This document shows positions 39,655 through 43,921 of a stretch of DNA of 43,921 nucleotides, one piece after another (positions within the stretch are counted from its first letter, which is position 1; each line of letters opens with the position of its first letter). The position numbers and the translations under genes are program-made. The DNA comes from Pyrinomonadaceae bacterium (lineage in GTDB: Bacteria; Acidobacteriota; Blastocatellia; Pyrinomonadales; Pyrinomonadaceae), in NCBI GenBank assembly GCA_019694395.1, contig JAIBCC010000041.1:1-43921 (forward strand), in the 5' to 3' direction. A model generated the notes under the pieces. That model searched no databases. It saw only the letters and a list, made by a program, of their open reading frames with translations, and was not told the origin of the DNA.

Positions 39655-39709
39655 GACTAAAACGGTTATTGTAGCATTTGCCTAAATTTTATGAAAAACC
39701 AACCTGACC

Positions 39710-39738
39710 TTTAAACAACCGTCCATTGCTACTATAAT
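39710..39738 (+). promoter_or_regulatory. Candidate sigma-70-like promoter of the SLC13 gene
   Basis: TTTAAA (39710-39715), 17 nt, then TATAAT (39733-39738). The -10 is perfect, and the -35 matches 4 of 6. The predicted start would leave a very short leader before the ATG at 39753. Confidence 0.45.
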
Positions 39739-39752
39739 TTTTAGTTTGTGCT

Positions 39753-41564
39753 ATGGAACGCGAACTAATCATAACTTTCGGGATTTTAATAATTTCTCTG
39801 ATTCTTTTTTTGACGGATAAAGTCCCGCCTGATTTGGTCGCGCTTTTAGTTGCAGTCTCGCTAGGAGTTACCGGAATTCTCACTCCGCAGGAAACATTTT
39901 CAGGTTTCAGCCGTTCTGCCGTAATTACGATTATGGCAATTTTTATTTTGGCGGAGGCTTTGCAAAAAACCGGCGTAACTGAACAGGTCGGAAATATTTT
40001 GTTGAAAGTCGGCAGCAAAAGCGAGCTTCGATTGACCTTTGTGGTAATGATTGCCGGAGCGTTTTTGTCTCTCTTTATGAATAATATTGCGGCGGCTTCG
40101 GTTTTGCTTCCGGCAGTTTCGGGGGCTGCCAAAAAAGCTTCAATTCCTAATTCCCGTTTGATGATGCCGTTGGCTTTCGGGACGATTTTGGGCGGAATGG
40201 CGACTTTGCTGACGACCTCAAATATCATCATCAGTTCCCTCTTGCACGATAAAAATATTGAAGGCTTTAGTCTTTTGGATTTCGCTCCGGTTGGTTTACC
40301 GATTTGTATTGCAGGAATTTTATATGTCGTTTTGATCGGGCGAAATTTTCTGGCAGGAGATGTAAATATTGAAAGGACTTCAGTTCCGAATAAAGAAGAA
40401 GACCAAGACCTGATTGAAACTTATCATTTGGGCGAAAATCTTTTTCGGGCAAAAGTGCCAAAGAATTCTATTTTGATTAATAGAACTTTATCAGAAAGCA
40501 CTTTGCGGGAAAACTACGGAGTCAGCGTGATTGCCATCGAGCGAAAACAAAAAAATCTGACCGGATTAACTCCCGATACAAAAATCAAATCCGATGACAT
40601 TTTGGTCTTAGAAGGCGACGAAGAAGATTTTCGGCAGCGCGATACTAAACCTTATATGGAATATCTGCCGCAATTTGAATGGAAAGAAAGCGATTTTAAA
40701 TCCAGAGCAATCGAAATTGTCGAAGCAATGCTTTCGCCGCGTTCCCGCTTGATTTCCGAAACCCTGCGTTCATCTCATTTTCGGGAAAAATACGGAATGA
40801 CGGTTTTGGCAATTTGGCGGGCGGATCAGGAAATTGCAACCGATTTGGCAGATGTTCAGCTGGCTTTTGGAGACGCATTGCTTCTACAAGGATCGAAAGA
40901 AAAACTATCGGTTTTGGCGGATGATCCCGACCTCATTCTGTTGATGGAAAAAGGCGATACCGAAATCATCGTTCCCGAAAAAGGTCGTGCATCTTTAATG
41001 ATTTTTGTTGCGACTTTATTTTTAGCCTTGATTATGCCGGATTTAACCGGAGCAATTATGCTTGGCGGCGCGCTGGCAATGGTTTTAACCGGAATTTTGA
41101 CTACCGATCAGGCATATTCTTCGATCAGTTGGAAAAGCATTTTTCTGATTGCCGGAATGTTGCCGATGGGACTTGCTCTCACAAAAACCAATAGTGCAGG
41201 ATTAGTTGCCAATGAAGTAGTTGCTTTACTTGGAAGCTACGGCGCGATGGCTTTATTAGCGGGAATAATTGTAATTACGGTTCTATTGTCGCAAGCGATT
41301 AACGGAGCAGTCGTTGCCACGATTATTGCACCTGTGGCAATTCAGGTTGCTCAACAAATCGGCGTTAATCCAAGAACTTTTGCGATGGGTGTTGCCTTGG
41401 CAACTTCGATGACCTTTATGACTCCGCTTGGTCATCCGGTCAATGTTCTGGTAATGAGTCCCGGCGGTTACAACTTTCGTGATTTTATGAAAATCGGATT
41501 TCCACTGACGATTATTTTGTTCGTCGTAATGATGATTTTTCTGCCGTTATTTTGGAGGTTTTAG
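39753..41564 (+). CDS. SLC13/DASS-type permease with two TrkA-C domains
   Basis: 603 residues. N-terminal helices start ITFGILIISLILFLTDKVPP. FMNNIAAASVLLPAVSGAAKK is the conserved DASS helix with the NN/AA transport motif. Two RCK-C/TrkA-C domains lie in the loop at ~205-400 (LIETYHLGENLFRAKVPKNS, LSESTLRENYGVSVIAIERK, and a second ETLRSSHFREKYGMTVLAIW). The second transporter half ends FMTPLGHPVNVLVMSPGG. Known: this citrate/sulfate/anion uptake family is often annotated SLC13; TrkA-C binds small ligands. Anion identity unknown. Confidence 0.93.
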   Translation: MERELIITFGILIISLILFLTDKVPPDLVALLVAVSLGVTGILTPQETFSGFSRSAVITIMAIFILAEALQKTGVTEQVGNILLKVGSKSELRLTFVVMIAGAFLSLFMNNIAAASVLLPAVSGAAKKASIPNSRLMMPLAFGTILGGMATLLTTSNIIISSLLHDKNIEGFSLLDFAPVGLPICIAGILYVVLIGRNFLAGDVNIERTSVPNKEEDQDLIETYHLGENLFRAKVPKNSILINRTLSESTLRENYGVSVIAIERKQKNLTGLTPDTKIKSDDILVLEGDEEDFRQRDTKPYMEYLPQFEWKESDFKSRAIEIVEAMLSPRSRLISETLRSSHFREKYGMTVLAIWRADQEIATDLADVQLAFGDALLLQGSKEKLSVLADDPDLILLMEKGDTEIIVPEKGRASLMIFVATLFLALIMPDLTGAIMLGGALAMVLTGILTTDQAYSSISWKSIFLIAGMLPMGLALTKTNSAGLVANEVVALLGSYGAMALLAGIIVITVLLSQAINGAVVATIIAPVAIQVAQQIGVNPRTFAMGVALATSMTFMTPLGHPVNVLVMSPGGYNFRDFMKIGFPLTIILFVVMMIFLPLFWRF

Positions 41565-41570
41565 TTAAAT

Positions 41571-41694
41571 GTAGGGGCAGGTCTTGTGCCTGCCCAATCA
41601 GCCGAAAGGCTGAAATCAAGTTTAAATTTATCTTTTTTGTATTTAACGAAAATGTTCGCTACGTTCATTGGGCAGGCACAAGACCTGCCCCTAC
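41571..41694. repeat. Inverted repeat of the GGGGCAGGTCTTGTGCCTGCCC type
   Basis: GTAGGGGCAGGTCTTGTGCC (41571-41590) and its exact inverse at 41675-41694 are separated by ~84 nt. Inner bases include CAGCCGAAAGGCTG (a small hairpin) and an AT stretch. It starts 7 nt after the SLC13 stop, and the MenC-like gene ends within it (TAG at 41691-41693, minus strand). Unrelated in sequence to the REPINs. Confidence 0.92.
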
Positions 41695-42803
41695 TTAATT
41701 TCCACTCGTCTAACCATCAACTTATCAATCCTGTCGCGTTTGATTTCAAATCCGATTCCTGCACCTTCGGGAGCAACAATCGTTCCAGTTAGAGAAACTT
41801 CCACCGCAGGTTCAATGATGTCTTCGTGCCAATAACGTTTTGAGGCGGAAACGTCGCCCGGCATCGTGTATCCGGCGAGCGTGGAAATCGCAATATTGTG
41901 AGCGCGTCCGATTCCGCTTTCGAGCATTCCGCCGCACCAGACAGGGATTCCGGCTTCGCGGCAAATCTTTTCGATTTTCTTAGATTGATTATGTCCCCCG
42001 ACTCGTCCGTTTTTGAGATTGATGATCTTGCCGGATTTCAATTCGATAGCTTTGCGGGCATCTTCGGGCGATTTGATTGGTTCGTCAAGGCAAATTGGCG
42101 TTTTCACTTCGCGCTGTAATTTGGCGTGGTCAATGATGTCATCGTGTGGCAAAGGCTGTTCAAACATCATCAAATTAAAATCATCCATCCGTTTGAAAAG
42201 TTCGGTATCAGCCAATGTATAAGCCGAATTTGCATCGCCCATCAGCGGAATATCGCCAAAAGTTTCGCGCACCTTAGCAATTACATCGTAATCCCATTTC
42301 GGAGAAATTTTGATTTTGATGCGCTGATAACCTGTGTCTAGTTCGGTTTGAATTTTTTCCAAAAGTTCATCAACCGTGTCCTGAATTCCTATCGAAACTC
42401 CGCAAGCAATCACCTGATTAACTCCGCCCAAATGCCGCCACAACGGAATATTTAATTTCTTGGCTTCCAAATCCCAGCAAGCCGTTTCAATCGTCGCTTT
42501 CGCCATTCGGTTGCCGCGAATTTCCTTCATTATGTCCCAAACATTTTCGGCAGATGCAACTTCTTTTCCAATCACCATCGGCGCGAGAATGTGCTGTAAT
42601 ACTTCCCAACAGGAATTCGTCCATTCTTCCGAATACGAAGGGGTTTCGCCCGCCGTGCATTCGCCCCAGCCTTCGTTGCCTTTGTCATCTTCGACACGGG
42701 CTAAAATAATTCTGCGTTCGTAGGTTCTGCCAAAGCTCGTCTCGAAAAAATGGACGAGCGGTAAATTGATTTCAATTAGTTCGATTGATTTGATTTTCAT
42801 CAA
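41691..42803 (-). CDS. menC: o-Succinylbenzoate synthase / N-acylamino acid racemase-type enolase
   Basis: 370 residues. Enolase-superfamily active-site elements: RIKIKISPKWD (KxK motif), GDANSAYTL (metal Asp), MMFEQPLPHDD (Glu), ICLDEPI (Asp), INLKNGRVGG (second Lys), and CGGMLESGIGRAHN. This combination is typical of OSBS/NAAAR enzymes. Known reactions: dehydration of SHCHC to o-succinylbenzoate in menaquinone synthesis, or racemisation of N-acyl amino acids; the sequence cannot separate them. No other men genes are in the window. The TAG stop is donated by the repeat at 41571-41694. Confidence 0.9.
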   Translation of the reverse strand: MMKIKSIELIEINLPLVHFFETSFGRTYERRIILARVEDDKGNEGWGECTAGETPSYSEEWTNSCWEVLQHILAPMVIGKEVASAENVWDIMKEIRGNRMAKATIETACWDLEAKKLNIPLWRHLGGVNQVIACGVSIGIQDTVDELLEKIQTELDTGYQRIKIKISPKWDYDVIAKVRETFGDIPLMGDANSAYTLADTELFKRMDDFNLMMFEQPLPHDDIIDHAKLQREVKTPICLDEPIKSPEDARKAIELKSGKIINLKNGRVGGHNQSKKIEKICREAGIPVWCGGMLESGIGRAHNIAISTLAGYTMPGDVSASKRYWHEDIIEPAVEVSLTGTIVAPEGAGIGFEIKRDRIDKLMVRRVEIK

Positions 42804-42813
42804 TTATATTTTC

Positions 42814-42951
42814 AACGCAAAGACGCAAAGACGCAAAGGCTTACGAAGTAAAAAGTAAAAAGGCAAAAGTAAAAAATGTGAATTTGTTTGAACTTTTCCT
42901 TCTCTTTTAACTCAAAACCTTTGCGCCTTTGCTGCTTTGCGTCTTTGCGTT
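42814..42951. repeat. Inverted repeat of AACGCAAAGACGCAAAG units
   Basis: AACGCAAAGACGCAAAGACG (42814-42833) and the inverse ...CTTTGCGTCTTTGCGTT form arms of tandem 9-nt units, with a purine-rich, GTAAAAAG-type middle. The same unit family as 34747-34854. It occupies the gap upstream of menC. Confidence 0.9.
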
Positions 42952-42968
42952 AAATCATTCGATAAAAA

Positions 42969-43921
42969 TCAATTACATTTTCCGCAATCGTCATTTCCTT
43001 TTTGTTTGTTATAGGCTTTCAAATTGCGTTGATAATTTTCGACAATGTTCAAAATATATTTCACATCTTTGTCTTCCATATTCGGAAAACGTTTGTAAGT
43101 TTGTGCAACAGAATCGTTCAAAAAGTTTTCTGCCTGACGATAATTGCTTCTCTGCGCGGCTTCACGCATTTCAAAAAGTGATTGGGCAAGCTCGGCAATC
43201 GTGTAATTCTTTTTTACTTCGACATCAGCCAATAGTTCGCAATTTTTTCTGTCCGAAGGCTGCAGAGTAACCGTTTGATTTTCCTCGACCATTCTTTGCT
43301 TTTGGACATCAAAATACGAAAGTCTAACGCGGACAGTAGAATTTTTTGACGGATTTTTCGCCTTGAAACGCACCATGATGACCTGAGTTAAACCGTTGTT
43401 CATATCATCCATAACAATCGAAAAACCATTGGAACGGGTGCGCGGCGAATAGCCGTAAATCTTTTCAATTTCTACATTTGAATCATAATCAACATTGACC
43501 TCAACCCGTTTGGCGACTTGTGAAACGAGACTTTGCACTTCGTTGACGAAAACTTTGTCAATATCCTGATAATCGGAAATAAAATGATAAAGTCCGCGTC
43601 CTGACTTGGCTAAAGTCCGAAGTAAATCGTTGTTCAAATCCTGTCCGACACCAATAGTTGAAAGGTCTAATCCCTGTCCGTTGAATTCAGAAGATTCCGC
43701 CGCAATTCGATTCGGTTCGGTAACGCCTTGATTAGCGATTCCATCCGTCAGCAAAATCACGCGATTGGTCGAATCTTTGCGGAAATTTTTCTGAGCTTCT
43801 TTGTAACCGAGCATCAATCCGGCGTGTAAATTGGTCGAACCGCCCGGCTGAATGCAATCAATCGCCCGCCGCAATTCGTAACCGTTTCCGATTTGGTTTG
43901 CCGGAAATAAAACCTGTGCCT
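42969..43921 (-). CDS. VWA-domain protein (5' part outside window)
   Basis: The frame is open past the last base (AQVLFPANQIGNGYELRR...), so the N-terminus is missing. The visible part contains AIDCIQPGGSTNLHAGLMLG (MIDAS Thr in GSTN) and RVILLTDGIANQG (DG of the MIDAS). A C-terminal beta/helical part follows, with KVFVNEVQSLVSQVAKRV and ending KGNDDCGKCN. Known: this resembles YfbK/Ca-activated-channel-like VWA proteins, which bind divalent cations and partners, usually in the periplasm. Partners unknown. Confidence 0.9.
   Translation of the reverse strand, partial: AQVLFPANQIGNGYELRRAIDCIQPGGSTNLHAGLMLGYKEAQKNFRKDSTNRVILLTDGIANQGVTEPNRIAAESSEFNGQGLDLSTIGVGQDLNNDLLRTLAKSGRGLYHFISDYQDIDKVFVNEVQSLVSQVAKRVEVNVDYDSNVEIEKIYGYSPRTRSNGFSIVMDDMNNGLTQVIMVRFKAKNPSKNSTVRVRLSYFDVQKQRMVEENQTVTLQPSDRKNCELLADVEVKKNYTIAELAQSLFEMREAAQRSNYRQAENFLNDSVAQTYKRFPNMEDKDVKYILNIVENYQRNLKAYNKQKGNDDCGKCN

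Overview
The window is an AT-rich stretch of a bacterial chromosome (G+C below about 40% by eye), densely packed with genes. Many encoded proteins are secreted or lipid-anchored: a VWA protein, a TPR/TonB-C protein, a Ser/Thr-kinase-like receptor, M61, DUF2268 and DUF4932 peptidases, and Spy-like, DUF6265 and BNR/EF-hand proteins. A small repeated motif of the type R-G-x-x-F-x-[LV]-T-x-E-x-E occurs in two neighbouring proteins. This mix fits Acidobacteriota, probably class Blastocatellia (Pyrinomonadaceae-like). That assignment is inference from gene content. No rRNA, tRNA, CRISPR array, prophage or complete insertion sequence was seen.

Layout. Positions 1-7300 (+) hold a cut-off serine hydrolase and a run of secreted protease-like genes (DUF4932-type HEYIH, a retropepsin-like protein, DUF2268-type HELIH, M61 HEYFH). 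Among them sits a PqqD-domain/Cys-rich protein. Two decayed gene fragments lie here: a DUF4932 3' end and a DUF1272 5' end. Positions 7300-8700 (-) hold a GyrI-like protein and a MetR-like LysR regulator. Positions 8800-10300 (+) hold a translationally coupled GNAT-GNAT-EamA operon. Positions 10450-15800 (+) hold the second PqqD/Cys-rich protein, then DinB, DUF6265, a truncated DUF4932 relative, an alpha/beta hydrolase, DUF1272, a secreted protein and a double GNAT. Positions 15800-22300 hold a BNR/EF-hand lipoprotein, DeoC with an N-terminal amphipathic extension, a TPR-TonB protein, a pseudokinase and an SGNH hydrolase. Positions 22300-29100 hold a lipoprotein, two hotdog thioesterases, an exporter ABC ATPase, a four-helix-bundle (IVP) protein, an ATE/Bpt-like transferase and an MFS carrier. 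Positions 29300-33800 hold a peptidoglycan-binding-fold protein, a Spy-like protein, MscL, and an mnmA / lytic transglycosylase-like / 5-FTHF cyclo-ligase operon. Positions 34000-43921 hold a membrane protein, a flavin amine oxidase, a BON protein behind a sigma-54 promoter, EttA, a REP-associated tyrosine transposase (RAYT), an SLC13/TrkA-C transporter, a MenC-like enolase and a cut-off VWA protein.

Two themes stand out. First, two paralogous proteins fuse a PqqD-like peptide-binding domain to a twin-arginine-like hydrophobic segment and a tail with 18-20 cysteines. This looks like a leader-plus-core precursor built into one polypeptide, and the first copy lies within the secreted-protease cluster. 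Second, the intergenic spaces are full of palindromic repeats. Four are 117-170 bp REPIN-like elements, two of which flank the RAYT gene that probably mobilises them. Others are inverted arms built from short tandem units, many of which supply the stop codons of neighbouring genes.
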